Shown here one piece after another: positions 13,484 through 25,106 of a stretch of 64,000 nucleotides of DNA (the stretch's first letter is position 1; each line of letters opens with the position of its first letter). The stretch is from Daldinia sp. FL1419 (Eukaryota > Ascomycota > Sordariomycetes > Xylariales > Hypoxylaceae): positions 248,001 through 312,000 of the forward strand of contig MU623342.1 of NCBI GenBank assembly GCA_025201765.1, read 5' to 3'. Below the pieces are notes generated by a model, which made no database searches, had not been told where the DNA came from, and saw only the letters and a program-made list of their open reading frames with translations. The position numbers were made by a program, and so were the translations under genes.

Positions 13484-13506
13484 GTAGGTAGGTAGGTAGG
13501 TAGGTA
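13484..13506. repeat. TAGG microsatellite
   Basis: Uninterrupted GTAG/TAGG tetranucleotide run of 23 bp, directly readable. A second run of the same unit lies at 14302-14327. Confidence 0.85.
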
Positions 13507-14301
13507 TATGCCTTGGTCCCTACCCGAGATATACGAGCTGTGAGGAATGGTCTATTCACCGACGTGGGATTTTGACATCGATGTCGAAATCGACATTTCC
13601 CGCTCCAGCCGATTCCTCTGGCTGGCTGGCTGGCTGGCTGGCTCGAGACGGTGTGGTTTGTATTTGCTGGGAACGGTATCCAGTATTGATATGGATACGG
13701 TCCAGCGGCAAAGGAATAATGGGGTTAAGGGGGGGGAGAGGGAGGGAGGGACCCGGGGATTAACGTTGAGGGTTAGGGAGAGAAGCTCACGAGAGTTATT
13801 AAGCTCGTAAGGTTTAGTGGAAAGCTAAGGGATGGAGTGGACGGGTGGATGGATGGGCGGATGGGTAGATAGCTGTAGGTAGGAGGTAGGTAGTTACCCA
13901 TAATGATAATTTTCTTCCTATTTAATTTTTTTTAGCGGTTATAGCATAAGATAGGTAAGGCCTATAGTGACGGGTGTGATGGTTTTTTTACTTTTTTGGT
14001 TTGTTCTTTTTTTTTTTTTTTTTTTTGTGGATTGGGCTTTGCTTCACATGTTTGGACGATGGGAGGGATGAGGGATAGATGGAGATGGAAATGGAGATGG
14101 GTTGGTGTGATGGTGGCATACACGCGTCTCACCGAGTCAAAACTGTCTTTCGCTCGGTAACGCAAGCCGGCAGCGCAGAAAGCGCAAGCAGCGCTCCCTG
14201 ATCCGGCCGGTATGTGGCACATAGTTTAGATTATTTTTTTATTATTTGATTTTAGAGTGTGTTGGTTTGTTTGATCAAGTCTACGTACATAAGACGGGTA
14301 A

Positions 14302-14327
14302 GTAGGTAGGTAGGTAGGTAGGTAGGC
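14302..14327. repeat. TAGG microsatellite
   Basis: About six GTAG/TAGG units in a row, the same unit as the run 0.8 kb upstream. Confidence 0.85.
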
Positions 14328-15676
14328 AGATTATTATTATCTCAACTCTAGTATACCTATACTACATCAACTTATGCCGATTTTTAAATAGGGATGGGGA
14401 ATTCTTTTCAATCTCGGCCTGGAGAGCCTCGTACGTTGTCTGATGTCGATGTGTATCACTCCGATGGCCGTTTATTCGCTGGCTTTGGACGTCGAAGATC
14501 GAGGTCTAGAATCGTCGCACAGGGAGATTTATAGGTACTTGTAGATTATGCTAAATTGGGCAGGGGAGATGGGTTGCAATAGGTACGATGCAACGCAGCG
14601 TGGCTGGATTTATACCTATAGGCCAGGTACGTGCTGCTGGATGGTGTTGTATACATGCTTTTATAGGACTATAGGTCGTATATATGCCATGCACATGTAA
14701 GTAATGTATGTACGTCTATATGTGCGTCTATATATGTGTATGCATGATATGCCTTACTTACCTACCTATATATTATCTATACCTTATATATATGTATAGA
14801 CTTTACATATACCTAAACCGACTTATAGACTATAGCTGCTTATACGAGAACCCTTGAAACTCTGCTTTCCACTGCAACCGCCGCATTGGGTCTACTCATT
14901 CGAGTTTTCTTTTTTTTCTCTTTCCTTTCCTTTGTTCTGCCGTGCTATCTTACCTTGATGGCTCTTTGGAGGGGTGTCTCGACATATAAGGGGCTAGGAG
15001 CTTATCTTTGAAATATTAGAGCGGCATTGTATGTGATGGTGCGATGTTACGCTTGACATCATCGTTAGGTTGGCGGAAGACGTCTCCTCCTATATCGCAA
15101 TGCTACGGAGTTCTAGAACAAACCTTCGGGGATTTTTCTCCCAGACCGAGTACTGCGATAATATTTTGGCTGCCAGCGAGCAAGTAAATTCTTTTTAGTG
15201 GTAGTAGGGTGTTGGTGTTTACTATTACTACAACTAATACGCACTGCGTTACATATACCGTATGTGTGAGGAGGCGTGTAATATATATAATATATGCTCG
15301 TATGAGCTAGTTGTACAAGAATGCTCGCGAGTACGTGCGCTGATCGTGCGACGAGCCCGTATGAGATCGAAATACGGGGCTGGCCTAAATACTCCGAGAG
15401 TTGGCGTGGTGAAACCGCGCAAAAAGAGACGGATACTTGCCGCATCCATGCCTAGCTGCCGAAAAGTCGGCTTGAAAGGGAGTTGTCATCCAAGGAAAAT
15501 GTTTCGAACCAGAAGAGATGAGAAATATAGTGAGACGAACTTGAGTAGGCCGTAGGATACGAAAAGGGAAAAACATGCTTAGGTATAAGGATATGGATAT
15601 GGGATATGTAGGTGTATACACGTGTATATCCTTAATAGTACAAACATCCAGCTGCTTTCCTACCTGAACTAAACTA

Positions 15677-15715
15677 CAGTTGACCATAACTGACACTTAG
15701 AAAAAACCTTAAAAT
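15677..15715 (+). repeat. Left terminal inverted repeat
   Basis: Begins CAGTTGACCATAACTGACAC. It pairs with the reverse complement of 20232-20270, which begins CGGTTGACCATAGCTGACAC; 36 of 39 positions are identical and all differences are transitions. Similarity fades inward of 15715. Confidence 0.85.
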
Positions 15716-18700
15716 CTTTAATAAATATACCCTAATAACATAATTTAAAAAATCAATATTAAAATATATTTTTTTAACAAATATATAACTTCCTTTTATT
15801 ATATATAAAAATTATTATAAAATTTAACCCTACATAAAGATAAAATTATTTATATAAATAAATCACAAAAATTAAAAAAATTATTCAAATTTATTCTATT
15901 TTTCTTAAATCTTTATAAATATAATTAAATCAATAGAATAAATTACCTTATATTATTAAATTATTATTCCAAATTATTATTTTATTATAAATATATTAAA
16001 TAATAATATTTTAGGATAAATAAATATTAAGTTTATAATATTAATCTTATTAATATATAAGATTGTGTAAATTTTATTGACCTAATTGAAAGTCCCTCCC
16101 CCCCTACCAAACCAAAATCAATTCCTAATAAAAAACAACTTATTCGTATAATATCAGGTTTTTTTATCCCTCCTTTAAACAAAATTCTAAAATTGAAAAC
16201 AATATATGATTTAACTAAAAACACTAGAGAAACCAATTATATAAATAATTAAAAATCAGTTAAATTAATTATAATTAAAATTGGTATTTATTTATATTTT
16301 AGAAATTTTTATAAAATATTTTACTATAATAAATTATAAATTATTCTAATTAAATTAATTTGAATTATAATAAATTAAATTACAAGAATATTAATTAATA
16401 TATTAACATATAAAAATTACTACACATTAATCAACCATTTAATAAAAAAGTTTTCTATTATATAATATTTATAAGAAAAATCTTAAATATTTATAAATAA
16501 CATTAATATAGACAATAATAAATAAATTAATATTTTCAACCTTAACCATATATAATTTTATACAATTACAACAATTAAAGAAAAATTTATTACAAAAAAT
16601 AAATCAAATAATAAGAAGAGCTACTATTTAAATTTATATTTGAATAAAATAATTACAAACTATACAATTTCTAACAATTTAATAAAAAATAATAAAGAAA
16701 CAAAAAACAACAAAATTAAAATTAAACAAAAAAAAAAAAAAAAAGGTCCTTAACCCAAATCAAAAATGAATTTAACCTAATTTAAAAAAGGATATACAAA
16801 TTTAGGAATATTAAAATAAAAGAAGAAAATATTAAAAATAAAGAAATTAATACAAATATAAATTTAATTAAAATTAAAGACAAAAATATCAAAGAAAATG
16901 AAAATAATAATAGTAATAAACCAACCCCATTAATTAAAATAATAAAAAAATTCTTACAAAAGCAAATTCAAACAAAAAAGGCTAAAATAATATAAATTAA
17001 TTTAAATTAATATGGATTAATATAAGTAAAAATAAATTAAAATAAATTTAAAATAATTAAATTATTTATTTTATTATTTATATTTAAATTATATAAGGTT
17101 TTTGAATTTATATTAATTTTTTTTAATAATTTTATTATATATTCTTACCTTCCATTAATTAATGGTAACTTTAATATCCTCAATTCAAACCCTTTTTACT
17201 CACATTTAATTAAACCCTTTTATAAATATTAATATTAAATTAAATAAAATGAATTTTTATTATTATTAATTATATAATTTAATAAACTACCTTTTTTTTT
17301 AATATTTTTTTATAAATAATCATAATATTATTTGGTAAATATATATTAAAATCAATATTATTTAATTTTATAATATAATTAAGTTTTTTTTATTTTTCTT
17401 TATTTAACAAAATATAATAATCTTTAAATTTCTTATTTTTAGATATGTGAAAGAATATGTAAGGTTTGCCAGCTATAACATGCAAATGTTTATTTTAATA
17501 ATATATATAATATGAATTTTAAGTTTAAATAAATTGTTGAAATTTTGAATAAATAATAAATATATAAATATATAATAATGTTATTTTGTTAATAATATTA
17601 TATTATTCTTAAAAATAATCTTAAATTAATCTTTTAAAGTATTCTTATATTATTAAATTAGTTAATATTATATAATTTAATATAAGCAAATATATATTTA
17701 TATTACTTTTTAAAAAATTGTACAATTATTATATAATTATAATTATTAATTTTTAATTTATTAATTTATTATATTTTTTTTATAAAATAAATAATCTTTA
17801 AAATAAAATGGATCTATTAAAATATTATTAATATAAATTTGATTATTAATTGGTTCAAATAAATAAAGGTTATTAACAAATATATAAAAATTATTAAATA
17901 ATATTTAAGGTTGTTTGGATTTAATAATATTGGTTTGTTTAGATTTAAGTTTATAAAAGGTTATATTTAATTGTACAACTTTATTTTAAATTAATCCAAA
18001 TAAATGTGGAAACCTTACAATTTGTATACCATCGGACAAGTAATAATGAATTGTAGTCATAATAGAAAGTTCATTACCTCTATTTAAACAAATAACTAAA
18101 AGAATAAACCCAAATTTACCAATGACATCTATATATTGCGCAAAGATACAACGTACTATACAAGCCAATTTATTATAATAAAACTATAGTATATATTATG
18201 AATATACATTTATAACTACATATACTTCGAATTTGTAAGGTTTTAATTTATAATAAATATTTATAAATCAAATATAATTAGGTTTTAATATAATCCAACC
18301 ACTACAACAACAATTAATTTTATTATAATGTTATTTAATTTTATGTGAATGATATTTTAAAAAGATTTTAAATATAAAAATTTGTAATATATTAATTTTT
18401 TATTAATAAATATATATGTATAATATATAATAACTTATTTTTTTAACTAAATTGTTGATATATTATTTTTTTTAAAAAATTTATATAATTATTTTATTTG
18501 AAATTTAAGGTGGTTTAAATTAAATTATATAAATATGTTTATAGATTTATATGTATTAGTAATATTTTAATGTAATATTTTAAATCCTTTTTTAAGTAAA
18601 AGTAATGTTAATTAAAAATTATTATATTTATATTTAAAATATAAATATTATATATATTGGTAAAATAAGTTATTATAAATTATGTAAATTTAATTGGGTT

Positions 18701-20231
18701 AAATTTTTTAAATATAAAAATAATTTTATAAAGTTTAATTAATAAAATAAATATTATAAATAGTGGTAAGGTAAGTATAAATAATTTTTATATTAAGTTT
18801 TTTTTAATATTATTTAATAATAAAATTTTAAAATGGTTTAAGGTTAATTAATGGTTATAATATAATAATATTATATTGTATGGGTATTTATGTATTAGAA
18901 TAAATTTAAAAAAAAATATGTAAATATTAAATAAAATTTTTTAATTATTAGTTGTTTAAATTATATTTTTTAATTTTTAATTATTTTAATTAATTAATTA
19001 GTTAATAGTATAAATAGGTTTTAATTTGCATAGATATGTATGAGGTTATTTAATGATATTATTATTTGTTAGGGGTATGAGTTAGTAAATATCTAACTAA
19101 TTTATTCTTAATTAAATTTTTATATTCCTTAAATTCCTATATTATAAGTTCTTGCAACATATTTTTATCTAATACAAATTTACCAACGTTCAAATTATTT
19201 TTCAATAAGCTAAATTAGTCTTATTTCTTCTTATTTTTTTCAGAATTTAAATGAATAAAATTAATTAATATTATATAAATTTATAAAAATTTATAAAATA
19301 CATACTTAAATTGAACAAACACCTGAAAAATGTGTTTGAGTATTGACAATTTGTATAACCCCCATTAAAAAGACTTAGAAATCCTGCAATACAATATTTG
19401 CATAAACCAGTTAATTAAGTGGATTAACATTGTATATATGGACTTATATTGGTTGGTTTAAAGGTAAAATAAGTTGTAATTGTTAAATAACGTTGTTATT
19501 ATATTATAAGGTTAAATTTTATTAACATTTTTTTATTTTTGACTTAAATTTTTTTTAATTTAATTAAATGTTTAAAATCTTTATATAGGTTAGTATAAAT
19601 TTAAATTAGGTAATATATTCTTAAATTTATAATAACTTCTTCGATTATTGCCCATATATTATTAAATTTACATTTTCTAATTTATTTAATTGTAAATGCA
19701 ATTAATTTGAAAGGGTTTGAAAGATTTATATTCCTTATTGGAATTGTTAGAGGCTCTTCTTTCCATATCCAAATTGTAAAAGATTTATACTAAAGATACA
19801 CCATTTATTCTTGGTTGTGTTAATTTGCGTTAATCTATACTAATTTATATTAATTTGTTTAATTTTATATTAATTAATTAAAATTTAATAAAAAAAATAT
19901 ACGCTTTTACTTTTTTTTTTAATTATATTGAATTTTACAGTAACTTATTTTAACAAAAATAGTATTATTTTAATTAGTAAATTAAGATAATTTAAATATA
20001 ATAAATTATATAATTTGAAATATAAAACACAAATTTAAATAAAACCTTTTAAATAAATTAAATTATGAAAAATTATTTATTGAAATTGTTACGAAATAAA
20101 ATAAACTTAAATAATTTAACAAAGAAATTTTTTATTTATATAGGTATTTTTATTAGTATAATTTACTAGGATTTAATTCAATTAAATTACATAACTAAAT
20201 TACAAATAAAACCCCTACTATAACCTTATGA

Positions 20232-20270
20232 ATTTTAAGGTTTTTTCTGAGTGTCAGCTATGGTCAACCG
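20232..20270 (-). repeat. Right terminal inverted repeat
   Basis: Reverse complement matches the left terminal repeat over 39 bp with three transitions. It retains G or C at the three sites where the left end has A or T, so it is the less mutated copy. Confidence 0.85.
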
Positions 20271-20272
20271 TA

Positions 20273-21402
20273 CTAGACGAGCTTGGCGGCGCTACCGGAC
20301 CTGGATCTTCTGTATCGCAAGCTCAACTTCTCGCGACCCTTGCGTAAAATAGGTTCAGTACGACGGCTCCTCGCTCATACATACCTCACTTAGCTTAAAT
20401 ATAATAATAAAAAGAAGAAAGGGAAAAGAAGCAAGCTTGAGGGGAAGAGCAAACGAGCGTACATAAGGTGCCGAGCTGTCGGAGCCCCCAAAATTAACCA
20501 GCTAAGAATCCAGTCTGCCAGTGTGCGGTACGGGACTTTGGACAATGGACTGGTCCAGAAACCCGGGAAGGACGGGCTGGTGGAGCCACGCCCCCCAGGT
20601 TTTTGAGTTCGACGGGACAGGGTCCGTTTGGATCGGGGTGGGCTCGTGCTAGGGGTGCTGGAGGTGCTGGAGGTGCTGGAGGTGCTGGTGGTGCTTTTGG
20701 TGGTGCTGTTGTGGAACTGTGTTCAGGGAAGAGCTGAGCAAACCATCACGATCGGAGCCACCGGAGGTCAAGCTACCTAGCTATCTGTATGTGATGTGAT
20801 GTGTAATGTATGTAAGTAAGAATATATGTATGTAGTTATGTATGTATGTATGTATATTATTCTCAAGTCCAGCTAATCACCTACGTACTCGGATTGCTTG
20901 ACTACCCCATATCTATACACATCTATACATCTATACATGGGAATCGTACAATAGTGATACCCATCTATTATATGTGGCCTCCCGGTTCCATACCTAGGTA
21001 CCTACCTACTGCTTATCTTGTGTGGCAGTTTGTCCGGTTATAAGAAGCGGGTTCGCTCTCTCGACACATTCCTCCCTCTCCCACATCTCGAAGCTTTATG
21101 CTCTAACCGTTAGCAAAGTCTCTTCTTCTTCACATGCCGGTATCCAAAACTTAAACTTTACTTGCACATTTTCCACTTGTAATTGAACATCACTACCTTC
21201 GCCTATAATACTCTTAGAAGTCATCATCGAGTCAGCTCTCTATTGCCTATATACGGACCTCTCTTCTCTTCAACAAGACTCTTGAGATTTCACCTAGTAC
21301 CGGACTTTTGAGCATATAACTGATCAAAATGCACTGCTACTGCGCAAACTACTACGTTAGCCACCCCCCTCCCCCCAAAACCAACATTTCTATTAGCGAA
21401 GG
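20273..21402. other. Intergenic region between the element and a doubtful gene
   Basis: Normal base composition returns at once after the element. It holds a GGTGCTGGA minisatellite (about 20653-20710), a TATG run (about 20826-20852) and a CT-rich stretch at 21050-21290 resembling a fungal promoter and leader. A 28-codon frame starts at 21329 and overlaps the start of the next candidate gene; it may be an upstream ORF. Confidence 0.4.
20653..20710. repeat. GGTGCTGGA minisatellite
   Basis: Four near-perfect 9-bp units followed by diverged GGTGCT units. No reading frame with other coding evidence runs through it. Confidence 0.75.
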
Positions 21403-21726
21403 ATGTCGTCATTAACACGCCGAAATAGGGATCGACCAACTGCCAGAACAAAGTCGCCCATTTCGGCCAGCGATGCAAACTCTGCACCGTACGTCATAGC
21501 CACCATTCCCAACCCAGAACCCCATTGTCTCGCTTGAAACATGTTTCTGACTCCGGGTGAAAACGAATAGGTTCTGAACGAAGGCCACCCGGCAAAGCAA
21601 GACCTCTTCAAGATAACGTCCAACGACTACGCGTACGACAGCGAGGCCGCGGAAGACGACTCGAGCCCGGAAGAAGACGGGCAGGAGAGGTCGACGGATC
21701 ATAGCAGCAAGAGCTCTTCTAAGTGA
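21403..21726 (+). CDS. Doubtful small gene, acidic C-terminus
   Basis: Tentative two-exon model: 21403-21492 and 21571-21726, 81 residues. The first exon reads MSSLTRRNRDRPTARTKS..., the second EGHPAKQDLFKITSNDYAYD followed by an acidic Asp/Glu/Ser tail ending SSKSSSK. Both parts lie in the same frame and are separated by a TGA and a TAG. The intron proposed to remove them has a CTGAC branch site and an AATAG acceptor, but its donor would be the non-consensus GTCATA. Support comes from the sensible acidic exon 2 and the CT-rich leader upstream. I do not recognise the family. Without a transcript this could equally be a non-coding RNA locus or a decayed gene. Confidence 0.3.
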
Positions 21727-23121
21727 ACCGAGGGAATCGATTGAGGGGGGGTAACCTACTTGCGCGATGGCTCTAGATGCGGTGTTACGTACGATAAGGC
21801 GCAGGGGCGAATACGAAAATTCTTATTTATTATGATTTTTATTTTATTTCTTTATTAATTTATTTCACTCCAATCTTCGGGCTGGGGCTGGGGCTGGGGC
21901 TGGGATATACAAAGGAAAGAAAGGGGTGACACTAATAGCTTCGAGAAAAGTAGGACAGAGACAGGAACATAATGGCTGAGCTGTGCTTGTGCTCTCTCGC
22001 CCCATCGCCCATCGAAGACGGGGAAGTGAAACTGGGGTTGAGCTTGGGGGCAACAAGAACCGAGCACGAGCATGGGGATGGGGATGGGGAGTGTCTGGCA
22101 TGCTAGCTGGACAAAGCTAAGCGGGCTGGGGAAAAATTCTTTAGAGACGTGAAAGTTCCACGGATACAGAAGCGGTGACGGGAGCTTGAAGACGGCGACT
22201 GTTCTCGAATGTCTCGAATCCTTCCTTACGATGGTACGGGGCAGGCGTTGGGGTGGGACGGATTGGGAATATACATACGTACCTCTTATGTACTAGGATA
22301 GGCTGGACACAACAGATCAGGATGGGATTTTTGGGGGGAGGGGGATCGGAAAATGACTACGACATAACGACGATAGTTTCTGACAATGAGTGTCGTTTAT
22401 AATGAGAAAATTCTTTTCTAAGCTAGTGTTGCTTGAAACTTCCAGGTCGGAGTTTTGCGAGAGCATGTGCTGTGTGCTGCTGTGACATGAGCCTGTGTAG
22501 CGAGAGCAAGTTTACAGGTATGGTATGTGGTAGTTGAGGTTTGTAAGGTGTCGTGCTATGTCGTGCGCGAAGATAGGATCGTGGAGATTTGGTGCGACGA
22601 GCGGCAGGTGAGACAAAAAAAAAGGGCGTATCGCGCGTAAGCGCGTTGAGGTAGGTAAGCTCTGTGTAAGCGATGATGTTGAGTGTCTCAGATTGGGGGA
22701 TGGCAAAATGGAGATTTGGATAGTCCACCGAGTTAAGTCCATATATTCTAATATGTCCGCTTCGGGGATCGAGATTCAGGGGGGCAAATGTAGGTCCCCT
22801 TGCTAATACCGACATATCGATATATCAATCTCGATTCTCGATGTCGATACTTGTCTATTGGGTATACCAGTACCACCTGTGAACGTGGCTATGTGAAGAT
22901 GACTCGCATTTATGTTACGCAATTTCAACAGATATGCTGCAAATATACAACTGGTATCATCTCAAACATACATATCGCACCCTATACTCCTCATACGCCA
23001 ATCCCCCAGTGGCGGCCTTTGTGCTCGAGCCGCCATGTCTCACCACCCAATTCCTGTGATTCAAGCCACTGGCTACCTACCTTGGCCACCTAGACATTCT
23101 AGATAGCTATGAGTGATAGTC
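21727..23121. other. Intergenic region
   Basis: Holds a GGGCTG run (21879-21904), GGATGG repeats near 22070-22090 and AT-rich DNA at 21820-21865. A 130-codon minus-strand frame at 22423-22815 lacks domain sense, splice support or a convincing leader and was not called. Confidence 0.4.
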
Positions 23122-24023
23122 TTACTTATGGCCCTGCAGATGCCACTCGAACACCTTCCTCAGCAGTTCCGCGCCATTCTTCTCCACAGTCTCCCCGTGG
23201 CACGGCACGATGATCTCGGGTTCCCACGCATCAATCCGACGCACGCTCTCGTTGAAGCCTGCCTTGTCTCCCCCCGCGTTGCTCAGCACGTACCACAGGA
23301 ACCGCTTCAGCCCCTTTGCTTCCCCCGCGGTGCTGTTGAGCGTCTGGAACAGCCTGTTGAGAAACCCGTGGGAACTCTTCTCCGCTTCGGGCACCCTCGA
23401 GTACTGCTCTATCGCGGGCAGGTTGAAGAGATAGTCGGCTTGGATTAGGGCCCGGTCAGGCTTGTAGAAGAGCACGACCTCCTTGTTGGGGTGCGCGTGC
23501 ACGAATTCGACCTCGAAGTCCGCTGCGAACTCCTCGCTGACGCCAGCGGCGTCACGTTGGTTCGTCGTGTCCCACGTGAAAGCAAAGGGCTCGTGTCCGA
23601 TGCGCGGGTCGTCATGTACCTTCTCGCGCTTTTCCTGTAGACCCTTTGGGCCAAGGAGCTTGGCGTCGGGATATGCACGCGCCCATTCAGACAAGAATAT
23701 GTGGTGCTCTATGTCCCCCGCGATCAAGTACCCGACGCGGCCGCCTAGCTCGGCAACCTTGGCTTGCGTCTCAGGGGTTAGGGCTACGGGGGAGTAGACC
23801 GCCAGAGTACCGGAGGTGAGTCGTACTGAGATTCATCAGCATATATCTTCTACACCATAGGCACGGAGTTGGACTGCGAAAATTGCTTACTTATGGTACC
23901 GCGCCCGCCGACACGAAATATGCCAACCCGTGCGAATGGCACGGAGACTGTCACGATATTGGGCGTGATATTCCGGATGACGGCCACCTCACTTGGATTG
24001 GAGGGGACTAGTTTGGAAGACAT
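23122..24023 (-). CDS. DUF4336 protein, metallo-beta-lactamase-like
   Basis: Two exons on the minus strand: 23891-24023 and 23122-23825, joined over a 65-bp intron (GTAAGC...CTCAG), 278 residues. The join gives GGRGTIIRLTSGTLAVYSPV, the usual beginning of this fungal family. Further hallmarks are GRVGYLIAGDIEHHIFLSEW, YPDAKLLGPKG, the FYKPDRALIQADYLFNLPA segment, and EPEIIVPCHGETVEKNGA near the C-terminus. The fold resembles metallo-beta-lactamase hydrolases, but the canonical HxHxDH metal motif is replaced by DIEHH, so activity is uncertain. The catalytic role is not known. The frame stays open 276 nt upstream of the chosen ATG, to 24299, with a basic composition; a longer, possibly organelle-targeted form is possible. 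The chosen start matches the usual N-terminus. Confidence 0.85.
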
Positions 24024-25106
24024 GTTGCGAGAACGGATAAGTTTAATCTGTACTGTTTGGAATTTCGCTCGAGGGTGTGAGATATGAGGAGCCCTCGGAT
24101 GAATTATATTATGCTTAGTGCTGGGTATCGTTAAATAACCTCTGGATGTAAACTGGTGTTGACGTCGTCGTGGAACCTGTGTGATCTGTGTGATCTGTGT
24201 GATCTGTGTGATAGGGAACGCCTGTCCTAAAGGTCTACTTATACCAGCGGAATCGAGAGCAATGTTCAACGTCCTCAGCCGAGGTCGACAAATACTCATT
24301 CTTATTGAAATCTTACTTCCGGGATTTCGAATTATCGCCTCACTCCGGCGCGGGCGAATTTGGCGGTCAGAACTACTTATAATAGGTATTTGGAATTCGA
24401 TCCCACGATACGATTTGCTTGCAGATTTTGTTTGCAGATGAATGCATGTACGACTGGGTAATTTTAGGCGTTACTAAGCCCCTGCTCAGTGAAGCCTCCT
24501 GAAACCGATCACCGACGTGTAACTGACATCATGACCCTCGACAGTGCAAATCGTGGTACACGCAGAGTATAAATCACGATATGCACTGTGTAATTGGCTT
24601 CAGGTGGTTCGAGTGGATTCCCAAACCGAATAATGACTGATGAAAGTATTCAAATAATTATTTCAGACCTAGGTTAGGTACTTTACTTGGATGAATGACA
24701 AATGACATAGGTAATCCGATTAGATTAAGTAATACTAGGAGGTACCTACCTATACTTTGCTGTCAGTACCTAGGTATTGTACCTATCACTGGGGATAAAT
24801 TAAAAATAACGTTAAAACTGGGTCTCACTTATACGTTAAAGGTAGGTACCTATCTCAAAGCCTCGTGCCTCGGTATTCTAAACTACCTCTTATTTTATTA
24901 TCCAATATCCAAAAAAAAAAAAAAAGAAAACCAAGAGCCTCGGGTTTTCCGGTTTTTAGCTCTCGGTATTACCAAGCCCGTCCCATCTCAAATCTCTTAT
25001 ACCAGGAAAAAAGATTACCACTTGGCAGGTAGGTCGATATTGGATAGTTGTCCACCTTTGGTAGGGAGGTGAATATGTTTAACCACCTACTTGGCTACCT
25101 AGGCAC
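24024..25106. other. Intergenic region
   Basis: Contains the probable promoter of the DUF4336 gene, a 9-bp tandem repeat (24178-24212), several TACCTA/TAGGTA words (24740-24855) and an A-run at 24910-24925. No further gene was seen. Confidence 0.4.
24178..24212. repeat. 9-bp tandem repeat (CTGTGTGAT)
   Basis: Nearly four perfect copies. On the minus strand they read Ile-Thr-Gln repeats within the open extension upstream of the DUF4336 start codon. Confidence 0.85.

Larger units (their letters stand above)
12499..15674. other. Microsatellite-rich intergenic DNA
   Basis: No supported gene in 3.2 kb. The region is full of low-complexity tracts: a GGAT run at about 13154-13172, TAGG runs at 13484-13506 and 14302-14327, a CTGG run at about 13618-13641, long T tracts near 13446-13458 and 14008-14026, and TATA/TACG-rich DNA at 14680-14830. 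Open frames here are made by these repeats. Confidence 0.5.
15677..20270. mobile_element. RIP-degraded TIR element, probably a DNA transposon
   Basis: A 4594-bp block of extreme AT richness with abrupt edges. Its ends are 39-bp inverted repeats that agree at 36 of 39 positions. The block is flanked by TA on both sides (15675-15676 and 20271-20272), as expected for TA-targeting Tc1/mariner/pogo-type elements. The three mismatches between the ends are all transitions (A/G, A/G, T/C), with the left end carrying the A/T form, as C-to-T decay would produce. The interior is riddled with stops in all frames; no transposase motif survives that I can read. I infer a class II element inactivated by repeat-induced point mutation. 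At 4.6 kb it is longer than a usual Fot1/pogo element, so an insertion within an insertion or a different superfamily is possible. Confidence 0.75.

Noticed and set aside
13101..13559. 152-codon minus-strand frame over GGAT/TAGG repeats
   Set aside because: Composition (Tyr-Leu-Pro-Thr and His-Pro-Ser-Ile runs) is dictated by the microsatellites.
16033..18168. Short minus-strand frames inside the AT-rich island (16033-16236 and 17986-18168)
   Set aside because: Chance openings in RIP-like AT-rich DNA; no transposase motif.
22423..22815. 130-codon minus-strand frame
   Set aside because: No recognisable motif, no exon partners and no CT-rich leader; left uncalled though not excluded.
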